Source: Roseibium aggregatum IAM 12614 (GTDB lineage Bacteria; Pseudomonadota; Alphaproteobacteria; Rhizobiales; Stappiaceae). Taken from it: 64,000 nt of DNA. The stretch covers positions 124,001 through 188,000 of the forward strand of contig NZ_AAUW01000006.1 of the NCBI RefSeq assembly GCF_000168975.1. The letters run 5' to 3'. The notes under the pieces were generated by a model. That model was not told the origin of the DNA. It was given only the letters and a program-made list of their open reading frames with translations, and did no database searches. Shown here one piece after another: positions 26,074-35,216 of this stretch (its first letter is position 1; every line of letters begins with the position of its first letter). Made by a program: the position numbers and the translations under genes.

Positions 26074-26901
26074 TTAAAGCTCCAGGTGTTTGCGGCGGAT
26101 TTCATAAAGCGCGACGCCCGTGGCAACAGCGAGGTTCAGGCTGTCGGCCTGGCCGACCTGCGGAATGCGGATCAGCGTCGGGCAGGCGGCGGCCATATCG
26201 TCTTCCAGCCCTTTTTGCTCGTTGCCCATAACCAGCAGAACCGGCTCGGCGTAGTCGGGTGTGCGATAGTCGACCGACCCTTTCAGATGGGTTGCGGCGA
26301 CAGTGCCAGGCCAGGTTGCGGCCAGCGACTTGAATTCGTCCTTGCCGAGTTTCGCCAGCGGCACATGAAACAGCGAGCCCATGGTGGCGCGCACCGCTTC
26401 AACCGCAAAGGGGTCGGTGCAATCGCCAACCAGCATGACACCGGCACCGCCGACGGCATCCACCGTACGGATGATGGTGCCAAGGTTGCCCGGATCGCGG
26501 ACCCGGTCGAGCGCGACCCAGAGCGTGGTACCGGAGGGCTCGATATCGCGGGGCCCCAGAAGCTGCTGCTCGTAGACGCCGACGACCATCTGCGGATTGT
26601 CCTTGCGGGTCATCGCGGACATGACGGCGGTTGACACTTCCAGGATCAGTGCACCGCGCGCCTTGGCGGCAGCAGCGGCCTTTTGCGCAACAGGATTGTC
26701 CCGTGCGTCCGGACCAAGAGCCAGATAGCGAATGCCCCAGCCGGCTTCCAGCGCGTCGGTCGCCAGCTTCAGGCCTTCGGCCACGAACAGGCCGGACTGG
26801 CTGCGGTGCTTGCGCTGCGCGACAAGCCCCTTGATTTCCTTGACGATCGGATTGGAATGGCTGGTGATCTGTTTCACCGCGCCCTGGCGTTTTTCGATCA
26901 T
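26074..26901 (-). CDS. TrmH/SpoU-family RNA 2'-O-methyltransferase
   Basis: A 275-residue RNA methyltransferase with an N-terminal substrate-binding domain (ITSHSNPIVKEIKGL, typical of the SpoU_sub_bind region) and a C-terminal trefoil-knot SPOUT domain. SPOUT motifs are visible: LDRVRDPGNLGTIIRTVDA (motif 1 with the catalytic Arg), VLLVMGNEQKGL (motif 2) and IPQVGQADSLNLAVATGVAL (motif 3). rRNA or tRNA ribose methylation is expected, with the target nucleotide unknown. It overlaps the upstream methyltransferase gene by ATGA and is followed 5 bases later by the SDR-like gene. Confidence 0.94.
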   Translation of the reverse strand: MIEKRQGAVKQITSHSNPIVKEIKGLVAQRKHRSQSGLFVAEGLKLATDALEAGWGIRYLALGPDARDNPVAQKAAAAAKARGALILEVSTAVMSAMTRKDNPQMVVGVYEQQLLGPRDIEPSGTTLWVALDRVRDPGNLGTIIRTVDAVGGAGVMLVGDCTDPFAVEAVRATMGSLFHVPLAKLGKDEFKSLAATWPGTVAATHLKGSVDYRTPDYAEPVLLVMGNEQKGLEDDMAAACPTLIRIPQVGQADSLNLAVATGVALYEIRRKHLEL

Positions 26902-27902
26902 CTGCTGCTCCAGCGGGAAAAGAGCGACGTGGACAGCGCGCGTTTGCCATCTTCCTCGCGGATGACCAGTTCTCCGGACTCCAGCAAGCCGCCTTCGGTA
27001 TCCAGCGTTTCGGCCATCAGTTCGTGAATGGCGACGAAGCTGGAGCGGATCGCATAGGCGGTCAGGATCATGAACAGAGCATCCTTGGCCAGAAGCTGCT
27101 TCAGGTCGGCCAGCATGCCTGGCAGGCTGGTGTAGATGTCCCAGACCTCGCCCTTCGGACCACGGCCGTATTTCGGCGGGTCCAGAATGATGCCGTCATA
27201 GGTGTTGCCGCGCCGCACTTCGCGGGCGACGAATTTGGAAGCATCCTCGCAGATCCAGCGGATCGGCAGATCTTCGAGACCGGACATCTCCTGGTTCTCG
27301 CGGGCGTAGCCGATAGCTTTCTTGGAAGCGTCCACGTGAGTTACCTGGGCCCCCTCGGTCGCCGGCAGCAGGGAGGCAAGGCCGGTGTAGCCGAAGAGGT
27401 TGAGGATCTTCAGCGGCTTATCCGGCGCGCGTTCACGCTCGGCGCGGATCTTGCCGTTGACCCAGTCCCAGTGGGCGGCCTGTTCGGGAAAGACGCCGAC
27501 ATGGCGGAAGGACATGAAGCGGCCGTTGTAGCGCACCGGTCCATAGGACATTGGCCAGGTTTCCGGAACGCTGCCGGAAAACTTCCAGCGGCCCGGACCT
27601 TCTTCTTCCGTATCGCCGGAAAAGACCGCATCGGCACGGTTCCAGACACTTTCCTTCAGCCGGCGCGACCCCATGGCCTGCGGTTCCGGGCGCACGATGG
27701 TGAACCGGCCGTAGCGCTCCAGCTTTTCGCCCTGTCCCATGTCCAGAAGCCGATAATCCTTCCAGCCCTTGGTTTCCAGGATCACCGGCCAGCTCTGGTG
27801 TGCAGGCTTGCCGGACGGGGCATAGGTGGAGGCACTGGTCTGATCCGCCACGGGTCTCACTCGTTTTCTGTCTGGTTTGAAGTTTGTTCCGCCATAAAAC
27901 AT
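26898..27902 (-). CDS. Class I SAM-dependent methyltransferase, RlmI/RlmK-like
   Basis: A methyltransferase of about 334 residues. ILNLFGYTGLASLLPA is motif I of the RlmI/TrmFO-neighbour group, VTHVDASKKAIGYARENQ follows, and IILDPPKYGRGPKGEVWD contains the D-P-P-K motif of 23S rRNA m5C/m7G-type enzymes. The N-terminal part (YRLLDMGQGEKLERYGRF) precedes a domain specific to alphaproteobacterial members. The start is uncertain: ATG 27902 (AAGGCAGG before it) or a GTG about 20 codons inside. It heads a three-gene operon with the TrmH-family gene and the SDR. The RNA target is unknown. Confidence 0.88.
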   Translation of the reverse strand: MFYGGTNFKPDRKRVRPVADQTSASTYAPSGKPAHQSWPVILETKGWKDYRLLDMGQGEKLERYGRFTIVRPEPQAMGSRRLKESVWNRADAVFSGDTEEEGPGRWKFSGSVPETWPMSYGPVRYNGRFMSFRHVGVFPEQAAHWDWVNGKIRAERERAPDKPLKILNLFGYTGLASLLPATEGAQVTHVDASKKAIGYARENQEMSGLEDLPIRWICEDASKFVAREVRRGNTYDGIILDPPKYGRGPKGEVWDIYTSLPGMLADLKQLLAKDALFMILTAYAIRSSFVAIHELMAETLDTEGGLLESGELVIREEDGKRALSTSLFSRWSSR

Positions 27903-28060
27903 CCTGCCTTCATTTGAAAGTAGATTAGATGTCCCGGCAGGGGGGATATGGTGGGGCTCCCGGCCTTCGAACCTGCTCGGTCCGGCGTTTCGCGACCGTG
28001 CGCCTGAGCACCTCAAAGGCAAATTTCTGCGGCGGTCAAGGGGCGCTCGCACGCAAACGA

Positions 28061-28096
28061 AAAAGGGCGGGCAGCCGAAGCTCACCCGCCCCTTTT
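28061..28096 (-). terminator. Rho-independent terminator of the chemoreceptor gene
   Basis: AAAAGGGCGGG (28061-28071) pairs with CCCGCCCCTTTT (28085-28096) with one bulge. Read leftward it is followed by a T-run (TTTTTCG). It lies 17 bases past the chemoreceptor stop. Confidence 0.88.
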
Positions 28097-28113
28097 GAGT
28101 TGGAAGTGCGCTA

Positions 28114-30549
28114 TCAGGCCGCGGCAACCTCTGACAGGAACTGCTCGACTTCACGCTTCAGTTCGTGGGTCTTCTGGGTCAGTTCACCGGAGGCCGACAG
28201 CACCATGTCGGCAGACGAGGACGTCTGGTCGACAGCCTGGGAAAGCTGCGACATGGACGAGGACACGGCACCGGTTCCTTCCGCCGCGCGCTGCACGTTC
28301 TGCGAAATTTCCGCGGTGGCGGCACCCTGTTGTTCGACAGCCGATGCAATGGCCGTGGTGTAGGTGTTCACCTCGGTCATGGTTTCCGCGATCTCGCCAA
28401 TGGCGACAACGGATTCCTTGGTGGCGTTCTGGATCTCGGTGATCTGGCTGGAGATCTCTTCCGTGGCCTTGGAAGTCTGGGTGGCCAGTTCCTTCACCTC
28501 GGCTGCAACAACCGCGAAGCCCCTTCCGGCTTCACCGGCACGTGCCGCCTCGATGGTGGCGTTGAGCGCCAAGAGGTTGGTCTGCTCGGCAATCGCCTGG
28601 ATGAGGGTCACAACTTCGCCGATCTTGGTGGCGGCTTCCGCCAGGCCTTCGACCTTCTGATTGGTGATCCGCGTTCCAGTGGTGGCCCGGTCGACGATTT
28701 CGGTCGTCTGGGCAACCTGGCGGGAAATCTCGCCAATGGAGGCCGCCAGTTCTTCAGCGGCGCTTGCCACAGTCTGAACGTTGTTGGTGGTCTCGTTCGA
28801 CGAGTTCTGGGTCTCGCTGGCATAGCCTGCGCTGTCCCGAGCGATTTCCGTCAGCGCCTGGGCGGTCGAGTCGAGACCGCCTGCGGTGGTTTCCACCGAG
28901 CCGAGCGCTTCTTCCGCCTTGGACCGGAAAGACTGGATCAGGTTGTCGATACGTGCCTGGCGTTCCTGCCGGGCGGCTTCCTCGCGTGCGTTCTGCTCCT
29001 GCAACTGGGCGCGTTCGACCGCGTTGTCGCGGAACACCTGCACCGTCCGGCTCATGTCACCGATCTCGTCGCCGCGGTCGATCCCCGGGATCGCCACTTC
29101 GTTGTCGCCGTTTGCAAGGCGGTCCATGACGCCGGTTATCGTGCGGATCGGGCGGGTGATCGCCAGATTCAGGATGAAGGCCAGACCGATGCCGCCCATG
29201 ATGGCGAGCAGGATCGTCACGGCAATCTGAACCTGTGCAGCCGTTGCAGCCGAATTGGCGGCCTGCGACTGTGCGGCGGAGATCGAGGCGATGTCGGCAC
29301 CGACCTGGCGGGTCAATTCGTCAAGTTCCGCACGTTTTGCGGCCAGGTCCGCCTTGGTGACCAGCATTTCGCGGTAAGACTTGTCGAGCGTTGCAACGGA
29401 CTCCGGAATGCCATTGATCGCATCGGCCGCGGCCGGCAGGATCATGGCGTATTTGACCATGTCCTTTTCGAGGGCAGTCAGTTTTGCAATCTCTTCTTCC
29501 ACGAGAGACGCGTCGCTGGAACCGAAAGCACCGAAGAGGTAGAGCGTTTCAGCACGGGCAGCCAGAGCCATCTCGTTCAGGCTGGTGGCTTTCTCGGCAA
29601 TCGAGCGCACCGTTGCCAGACGGGTTGAAGCGGTCAATGCGTCCGTTTTGGCCTGGGAAACGACTGGGTGGACCTGCCCGAGAATGTCCTCGGTCAGGTT
29701 GTTCATCCCTTCGATTGCGTTGCCGACGGCCAGGCGCGCTTCATAAGCTTCGGAAAAACCAAGATCCTTGGTCAGGTTTTCCAGGGCGGCATTCAGTTTG
29801 TTTGCCTGCGCCGCCAGCGAACTGACGGTCTTGCGATCGATTCCCTCGATCTGCTTGTATTTCATCTGCTTCGTGGAAGAGACGAGGTTGCGCGCAGTAT
29901 CAATGGCTGTGGTGAGTTCTTCACCGTCGATGTTGCCGCTGCCCTGCAGGTAGAGCATGTGAACCTGGACGACTTCGTCCTTCAGTTCGAACACGGCCCG
30001 CTGAAGCTGGTTGGCATCGTCCAGCCGGCTGTTCGCGGCAAAAGCTTCGGCGCTGATGCGCTTTTCTTCCGTCAGAACGGCGTCGCTGATGTTCGTTGCC
30101 AGCAATTCCAGATTGCTTGTGCTTTCCTGCAGCGTGGCAAGGCGTTCTGCCTGCTGCGCAGTTTGCACGGCGACCTGCTCGAACGTTGTCGAGAAGCGCG
30201 AGACCGCGTCCTCGGCCTCGGCAACCTGGGCTTCCGCTGCGGTGTCGCCGGCAACCTCGTCTGTCAGGACCTCAAGTTCGCTCTGAAGCGCTGCCACGCC
30301 TTCAAGCACCGAAGTGCGGAGGTCTTCTGACGGATTGTTGAGGTAGTCTTCGCGCGTCAGGGACGTCGCCTGCATCTTGCCGGCAATCGTCGCTGCATGA
30401 TCGGCAACGACGAACCGCGAGGACAGGCCGTGAATGGCCAGGAACCCCACACCGCCGACGACTGCGGTCAAAAGCAGGACAGCCAGAAAACCGCCACCGA
30501 CCTTGAAGCCGAATCTCAAGTCGGTCAGAACCTTCAATATTCTTTTCAT
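28114..30549 (-). CDS. Methyl-accepting chemotaxis protein with large periplasmic sensor
   Basis: An 811-residue transmembrane chemoreceptor. A first TM helix (about residues 17-41) is followed by a helical periplasmic domain of about 400 residues, far larger than a Tar-type four-helix bundle and resembling a double bundle (HBM-like). TM2 is near 440-462, followed by a HAMP domain and the conserved signalling hairpin with [20 protein letters not shown]. The C-terminus ends SEVAAA, without a CheR/CheB-binding pentapeptide. The ATG at 30549 follows GGGGAGAAG. No other che genes are near, so it is an orphan receptor feeding a distant array. Ligand unknown. Confidence 0.95.
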   Translation of the reverse strand: MKRILKVLTDLRFGFKVGGGFLAVLLLTAVVGGVGFLAIHGLSSRFVVADHAATIAGKMQATSLTREDYLNNPSEDLRTSVLEGVAALQSELEVLTDEVAGDTAAEAQVAEAEDAVSRFSTTFEQVAVQTAQQAERLATLQESTSNLELLATNISDAVLTEEKRISAEAFAANSRLDDANQLQRAVFELKDEVVQVHMLYLQGSGNIDGEELTTAIDTARNLVSSTKQMKYKQIEGIDRKTVSSLAAQANKLNAALENLTKDLGFSEAYEARLAVGNAIEGMNNLTEDILGQVHPVVSQAKTDALTASTRLATVRSIAEKATSLNEMALAARAETLYLFGAFGSSDASLVEEEIAKLTALEKDMVKYAMILPAAADAINGIPESVATLDKSYREMLVTKADLAAKRAELDELTRQVGADIASISAAQSQAANSAATAAQVQIAVTILLAIMGGIGLAFILNLAITRPIRTITGVMDRLANGDNEVAIPGIDRGDEIGDMSRTVQVFRDNAVERAQLQEQNAREEAARQERQARIDNLIQSFRSKAEEALGSVETTAGGLDSTAQALTEIARDSAGYASETQNSSNETTNNVQTVASAAEELAASIGEISRQVAQTTEIVDRATTGTRITNQKVEGLAEAATKIGEVVTLIQAIAEQTNLLALNATIEAARAGEAGRGFAVVAAEVKELATQTSKATEEISSQITEIQNATKESVVAIGEIAETMTEVNTYTTAIASAVEQQGAATAEISQNVQRAAEGTGAVSSSMSQLSQAVDQTSSSADMVLSASGELTQKTHELKREVEQFLSEVAAA

Positions 30550-30740
30550 CTTCTCCCCACACAGCCGGAACAACTGCATTGTCGTTGCGTCAGTATCTCG
30601 AAGCCCGATGAACATTAGGTAAATCGTGCGTTTTGGGGTTCAGGTAATATTTAGAAGAAGAATCGGCTTCCTTTGAAAATCTGGCCTATATCCGTCAAAT
30701 AGAAATGCGGGCTTGAAGAAAGACGGGTTGCGTAGTCGAC

Positions 30741-31499
30741 CTATACATGCTGTCCGCCGTTGATGTGGATTTCTGCTCCGCTAACGTAAGAAGACTTTTC
30801 CGAGCACAGGTAATAGATCGTGTCAGCGACTTCGTCCGGCAGGCCAAGGCGGCGCAGCGGAATGTCTTCGATCATCTTTTCGGTTCCTGGGGAAAGGATG
30901 GATGTATCGATCTCGCCCGGAGCGATGGCGTTGACGCGGATGCCGTGCGGGCCGAAGTCGGCCGCCATTTCCCGGGTCAGCGCTGCAAGCGCTGCCTTGG
31001 AGGTGGAGTAGGCGGTACCGGCGAATGGGTGCACGCGCATTCCGGCGATCGACGTGACGTTGACGACGGATCCCTTGGCGTTCTTCAATTCCTTGAAAAG
31101 GCCACGGCCCAGCAGAATGGGCGCAAAGAAGTTGACCTGAAAGACGGTGCGCCACTCGTGCATGGGGGTCGTCAGCGAATCAAGCCGTTCCCCGTCAGGC
31201 CCTTTTGGGCTGATGCCTGCATTGTTGACCAGAGCGTGAAGTCGCGAACCGTTTGCTTCCAGGCGCTTGCGGATTTCCTGGGTGGCGAAACCGAGGTTCT
31301 CCGGATCGGACAGATCCACCTGGATGTGATCCTCCGGCCCCATCGGCCAGGGACACTTGTCTGAAAACGCCTGCCGGGAGCAGGTGATCACCCGCCAGCC
31401 TTGGGCGGAAAACCGCTTGACGGTGGCGTGTCCGATGCCGCGGCTCGCGCCTGTCAGCACGAGTGTCGGACGCTCGTCGGGGATACCCTGGCCGGTCAT
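30741..31499 (-). CDS. SDR-family oxidoreductase
   Basis: A 252-residue classical short-chain dehydrogenase. LVLTGASRGIGHATVKRF is the cofactor motif T-G-x3-G-x-G, and LVNNAGIS the N-N-A-G motif. Catalytic Ser is in VNVTSIAGM, and the active-site pair is in AYSTSKAALAAL (Y-x-x-x-K). VSGAEIHINGGQHV closes the chain. The ATG at 31499 was chosen from its AGGGAAA site. The substrate is not predictable. It is divergent from bfd, sharing a 125-base promoter region. Confidence 0.93.
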   Translation of the reverse strand: MTGQGIPDERPTLVLTGASRGIGHATVKRFSAQGWRVITCSRQAFSDKCPWPMGPEDHIQVDLSDPENLGFATQEIRKRLEANGSRLHALVNNAGISPKGPDGERLDSLTTPMHEWRTVFQVNFFAPILLGRGLFKELKNAKGSVVNVTSIAGMRVHPFAGTAYSTSKAALAALTREMAADFGPHGIRVNAIAPGEIDTSILSPGTEKMIEDIPLRRLGLPDEVADTIYYLCSEKSSYVSGAEIHINGGQHV

Positions 31500-31624
31500 G
31501 TTATTTCCCTGCTGGCATGCAAAAGGCGTGGAAAAAGTTGACTCTTGCATTCGAGTTTCGTTATTGCGCTGGAATTCGTCAATGCCAATATGTTCGCATA
31601 TGAGGACGCGCGCCGGATCCTACA

Positions 31625-31867
31625 ATGATCATTTGCTCCTGTAACGTACTGTCTGACAAGCAACTTCGCGAAGCCGCGAAAGAAATGCGTGCAGACCCGA
31701 ATGGCAAGGTGCCAACGCCCGGAGCTGTGTTCCGTCATCTGGGATGCCGGCCGCGCTGTGGAAGCTGCTTTCCGTCAGTCATTGACATCATTCACGAAAA
31801 AAGTTCTGAAGAGCAACCGCAGCAGGAAGAGTCGCCCGCTCCGTTGAAGCAGGCCGCGAACCGCTAG
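31625..31867 (+). CDS. bfd: Bacterioferritin-associated ferredoxin
   Basis: An 80-residue [2Fe-2S] Bfd-family protein that delivers electrons to bacterioferritin for iron release. The four ligands are visible as C-S-C near the N-terminus (MIICSCNVLSD) and C-x2-C in CRPRCGSC, as in the BFD_Fer2 fold. The C-terminal tail (SSEEQPQQEESPAPL) is longer and more acidic than in enterobacterial Bfd. It lies 112 bases upstream of bfr in the same direction, as is usual for an iron-responsive pair. I found no convincing Fur/Irr/RirA box by eye. Confidence 0.95.
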   Translation: MIICSCNVLSDKQLREAAKEMRADPNGKVPTPGAVFRHLGCRPRCGSCFPSVIDIIHEKSSEEQPQQEESPAPLKQAANR

Positions 31868-31979
31868 AAGAGACCGGCAATTGCCTCGCAAAAGGCATGC
31901 GCCGGCACACAGATTTCGATCACCTCCGGGCCTGCTCGCTTGATGAGCTGCCCCTGGTTGATCTCATAAGGAGAGGGTC

Positions 31980-32465
31980 ATGAAGGGCGAAGCGCGCGTA
32001 ATCGAGTATCTCAACAAGGCCCTGCGGCACGAGTTGACAGCGGTCAACCAGTATTGGGTCCATGCCCGGCTTCTGGCCGACTGGGGCTTCGGCAAGCTGG
32101 CCGACAAGGAACTGGCGGAAGCTGACGAGGAGCGTCAGCACGCCCAGGACCTGATGGACCGGATCATCTTCCTGGAAGGTCTGCCCAATCTTCAGACCCT
32201 CGATCCGCTGCGGATCGGTCAGTCGGTCAAGGAATGCCTGGAAGGCGATCTTGCTGCCGAATACGTTGCGCGCGCCCTTTACCACGAAGCCCGGGAAGTC
32301 TGCCGCGAACTCGGCGACTATGTCTCCATGGCGCTGTTTGAACAGCTCCTGAGCGACGAGGAAAGCCACATCGATTTCCTCGAAACCCAGCTCGACCTGA
32401 TCGAACGGATCGGCATCGACAACTACTCCCTGCTGCAGGCAAAATCCGCGGATACCGCCGAATAA
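31980..32465 (+). CDS. bfr: Bacterioferritin with substituted haem ligand
   Basis: A 161-residue iron-storage protein forming a 24-mer. The ferroxidase ligands Glu18, Glu51, His54, Glu94, Glu127 and His130 are all present in the expected positions, and FLEGLPNLQ is the classical signature. The haem-iron axial ligand Met52 of E. coli Bfr is Arg here (E-E-R-Q-H; codon CGT at 52). These subunits may therefore not bind inter-subunit haem, or may co-assemble with a Met52 subunit encoded elsewhere. Haem normally carries electrons from Bfd for iron release, which makes the pairing with bfd notable. A GGAGAGG site precedes the ATG. Confidence 0.96.
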   Translation: MKGEARVIEYLNKALRHELTAVNQYWVHARLLADWGFGKLADKELAEADEERQHAQDLMDRIIFLEGLPNLQTLDPLRIGQSVKECLEGDLAAEYVARALYHEAREVCRELGDYVSMALFEQLLSDEESHIDFLETQLDLIERIGIDNYSLLQAKSADTAE

Positions 32466-32786
32466 GGGCAGGGCTCGCGAGCCCGATTTTCCTCTGCCGT
32501 CGTCGGAGCCAATCCGGCAACGGCAGGGATGTCCTGCCGGTCATCAGAAAATTATTTAGACGGCGCAGTTCTTCTGCTTTTTCTCGTCTGCCCCTGTGTG
32601 CGGGGGCAATTGCATCTATGTGACCTACTTGTCTGACACGACGTCCAGATCATCAATCCGGTGTCACCCCGGACTGGCGAAGCGCAGATCCGGAGCCCAC
32701 TCGCAGGGCCGGATGTCGACGTAAGCTTCGTTTTCCCCAAAGCGTTCCACTTGCCCACGCTCACAGGGCAAGAAGAAAGTAGACTT
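32466..32786. other. Intergenic region with a repeat fragment
   Basis: About 320 bases between convergent bfr and the ABC transporter. It holds a Shine-Dalgarno-free, stop-rich stretch with no gene. A repeat copy (32661-32697, listed separately) and weak inverted repeats near 32498-32528 (GCCGTCGTCGG/CCGGCAACGGC-like) could end the bfr transcript. Confidence 0.5.
32661..32697. repeat. Fragment of a dispersed intergenic repeat
   Basis: GTGTCACCCCGGACTGGCGA and the following AGCGCAGATCCGG closely resemble the start of the repeat at 40419 (GTCATCCTGGACGGAGCGAA...GGAGATCCGG). Both lie between genes, as expected for REP-like or BIME-like elements. Confidence 0.6.
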
Positions 32787-32828
32787 GGCTGCGTCAGATA
32801 GACCGCGGGCCAAACCTCAGACGCAGCC
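32787..32828 (-). terminator. Hairpin overlapping the ABC ATPase stop codon
   Basis: GGCTGCGTC (32787-32795) pairs with GACGCAGCC (32820-32828). The upstream arm is the last coding triplets of the ATPase gene on the minus strand. No T-run follows, but CTACTTTCTTCTT does. A plausible terminator or stabilising hairpin for the ynjBCD-like operon. Confidence 0.5.
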
Positions 32829-33494
32829 GTTGCCCGGTCCGCTCTCATCGAGAACATGAACCTTGCCGCTGGCCGCAGTCGCGTCTTCCTCGTCGTGCGT
32901 GACCAGAAGCACCGGCAATCCCTTTTCTCTCGCCGCATCGAAGACCAGCGCGCGAATGTCGGCACGGCGGGCCTTGTCGAGATTTGAGAAAGGTTCGTCC
33001 AGCAGCAGCGCGTGCGGTTCGGCGAGAAGGGTTCGCATAAGCGCGACCCGGGTCTGCTGGCCGCCGGACAGGGTCGCAGGGTCCCGGCTACCGAACCCGG
33101 CAAGCCCGGCATCGTCAAGCGCCTGTTGCGCCATCTCCCGCCGGATCGACCTCTTTCGGACGCTTGCGGGAATGGCAAACATCAGGTTCTGCAAGACCGA
33201 CATATGCGGAAACAAAAGCGGTGACTGGAACATCAGGCCGATGTGCCGCTCTTGCGGGTTAAGGGGCGTGAGGTCTTGCCCGTCCAGCAGGATCTTGCCG
33301 CTGGCCTGAAAGTCCGGCCGCAGGAAACCGGCAATGAAGTCGAGCAGGCTGGATTTGCCACTGCCACTTTCCCCCATGACGGTAAGCACTGTTCCGGGCT
33401 CTATCCGGCAGTCGATCCTGAGCAGCAGCGTTTCGCCAAGGTGCAGCGCGACGTTCTGAAGAAAAAGTCCTGTTGTCTCACTGTTGGTGTGCAT
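32817..33494 (-). CDS. ABC transporter ATP-binding protein (YnjD-like)
   Basis: A 225-residue ABC ATPase. Walker A is MGESGSGKSS, the Q-loop region is GLMFQSPLLFPHM, the signature is TLSGGQQTRVAL, Walker B is ALLLDEPFSNLD and the H-loop is LLVTHDEED. LFPHMSVLQNLMFA is typical of the CysA/PotA-like importer group. An in-frame GTG at 33506 overlaps the permease stop as GTGA, but ATG 33494 is better spaced from GGAAAGG. It is the last gene of an ynjB-ynjC-ynjD-like operon; the substrate is not assigned in the family. Confidence 0.93.
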   Translation of the reverse strand: MHTNSETTGLFLQNVALHLGETLLLRIDCRIEPGTVLTVMGESGSGKSSLLDFIAGFLRPDFQASGKILLDGQDLTPLNPQERHIGLMFQSPLLFPHMSVLQNLMFAIPASVRKRSIRREMAQQALDDAGLAGFGSRDPATLSGGQQTRVALMRTLLAEPHALLLDEPFSNLDKARRADIRALVFDAAREKGLPVLLVTHDEEDATAASGKVHVLDESGPGNGCV

Positions 33495-33502
33495 CGGCGA
33501 TC

Positions 33503-35206
33503 TCACCTTTCCAGCCGCATTGCAGCCCGGTTGCGGTGAAGCAGGGCCGGCAGCAGTGCAGCCAGCACAAAGCCCGCCAGCGGAACACCAAGCTGCAGCA
33601 GGGCCAGCAAGGCGGCGGACTGCCGGCTGCCTCCACTCGCAAGCGCGACGCTTTCGGTGGTCACCGTGACAATCCGGCCCGCGCCAACCATCAGGGTTGG
33701 CAGATACTGGCCGACGGAGACCGCGGCTGCCACGGCAAGCGTTACCAGCACGGGCCGCAGCAGCAACGGCAAACGGATCTGCCAGAAGATGCGGCCACGG
33801 GATGCGCCGATGGCGGCGGCTGCTTTGGCATAGCGCGGATCGAGCCGGGCCCAGGGATCGCTCAAAGCCAGGAAGGCGTAGGGCAAGACGAAAACCAGGT
33901 GGGCCAGCAGAACGGCGGTGAAGGTGCCGCTGAAATCAGCCGACAGGAACAGCAACTGCAATCCGAACAGAAAACTGATCTGTGGCAGCAGCAGCGGCAG
34001 GAAGACAAGTGTTTTGAGGCGGCGGGAAGAGGATGTCTTGCGGTGATCGCGATTTTCCAGCAGCCACAGTGTGAGGGCGGTCGCGACAAGAGCGGAGGCC
34101 GATGCCAGAGCGACCGTCGTGCCGAGAAGTCCCAGGCTCATGCCGAGTGTGTCGGCCATTCGCATGACATTCCAGGCCTGCGGAAGAACGGCGGGAAACC
34201 ACCATGAACGAGCCGCGGACCACAGGCCGAGAAGCATGAGAGACAGGACCATGGCCGCAATTATGGTGACCATCACCAGAAGTCCACCATATCTGGCAGT
34301 GCGCTCGCGCAGGTGACGATGTCCGGTGACGAGATGGCGCTTTGAAGTCGCCGCAATCAGTCTTTCGCCTGCCAGATAGGTTCCGAGCGCAACCGCGCTG
34401 ACGGCAAGTTGCAGCAAGGCCCCGGCCGATGCCATCAGGCGGTAGGCCAGATTCGGATCGTTCATCCAGAGGACGAGGCGCGGGGCGAGCGGGGCCGGTG
34501 TCGTCGGCCCGAGGATGGCAGCAACATCCACGACGGATGTGGCATAGGCGATCACCGCCAGAACCGGCAGGCGGATCAGCGGGTAGATCTGCGGCAGCAC
34601 GATTGTGAAGAAGGTTGCAACACGGCCATAACCAAGACTGGCCCCTGCCTTGAAATACTCCTGGATCCGCGGGCGGTTGAGCGCGGCGAGTGTCATCAGG
34701 AACAGAAAAGGCACTTCCTTGGCGACAAGGCCCATGGTCATGGCAATGCCGAGCGGATCGTTGAGGATCAGAACATCCGGCGGCCGGGTCCAGCCGGTCA
34801 CCCAGGGCGAGACCAGCCGAACCAGAAATCCGGATGGAGCGATTAGAAAGGCAAGGCCGATGGCCGCCGCGGCGTGAGGGACGGAAAGCAGCGGCGACAG
34901 AAACCTTGTCAGGCGTCGGAACGTCCTCGTGCCAGACCAGCCCGCCACGAACAGCAGCACGATCGCCAAAGACAGGACGGAGGCCATCAGGCCCGTGGCA
35001 AGGCTGAGCCAGACAGAAGTCATCAGGCCCGGTTGTTGGAAAAGATGCCGGATCGGTTCAAGGGAGAACCCGGTGCGGCCCAGCGCCGGCAGGTAGCCGA
35101 AGGCAGGCAGGAGGGTACCCGCAAGGCCGGCAAGAACCGGCCCGGCCAGAAAGACCGATACCAGGATAACCGGTACGGCTGGACCCGCTCTCGGCTTCGT
35201 CGTCAC
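33503..35206 (-). CDS. ABC transporter permease, two-unit fusion (YnjC-like)
   Basis: A 567-residue permease of YnjC/ThiP type, with two binding-protein-dependent transport domains in one chain. The EAA-like loops occur twice (AGASLGYGRVATFFTIVLPQ in the first half, and AAAAIGASRGRIFWQIRLPL in the second). About twelve hydrophobic segments are visible. It starts ten bases after the binding-protein stop and touches the ATPase start, so all three genes form one leftward operon. Importer for an unknown ligand; related systems move thiamine or ions. Confidence 0.93.
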   Translation of the reverse strand: MTTKPRAGPAVPVILVSVFLAGPVLAGLAGTLLPAFGYLPALGRTGFSLEPIRHLFQQPGLMTSVWLSLATGLMASVLSLAIVLLFVAGWSGTRTFRRLTRFLSPLLSVPHAAAAIGLAFLIAPSGFLVRLVSPWVTGWTRPPDVLILNDPLGIAMTMGLVAKEVPFLFLMTLAALNRPRIQEYFKAGASLGYGRVATFFTIVLPQIYPLIRLPVLAVIAYATSVVDVAAILGPTTPAPLAPRLVLWMNDPNLAYRLMASAGALLQLAVSAVALGTYLAGERLIAATSKRHLVTGHRHLRERTARYGGLLVMVTIIAAMVLSLMLLGLWSAARSWWFPAVLPQAWNVMRMADTLGMSLGLLGTTVALASASALVATALTLWLLENRDHRKTSSSRRLKTLVFLPLLLPQISFLFGLQLLFLSADFSGTFTAVLLAHLVFVLPYAFLALSDPWARLDPRYAKAAAAIGASRGRIFWQIRLPLLLRPVLVTLAVAAAVSVGQYLPTLMVGAGRIVTVTTESVALASGGSRQSAALLALLQLGVPLAGFVLAALLPALLHRNRAAMRLER

Positions 35207-35216
35207 GTCCTCCGGC

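Noticed and set aside
27903-28060. tRNA-like sequence (CCTTCGAACC near 27966)
   Set aside because: It resembles a T-loop but no acceptor, D-arm or anticodon arm can be fitted around it.
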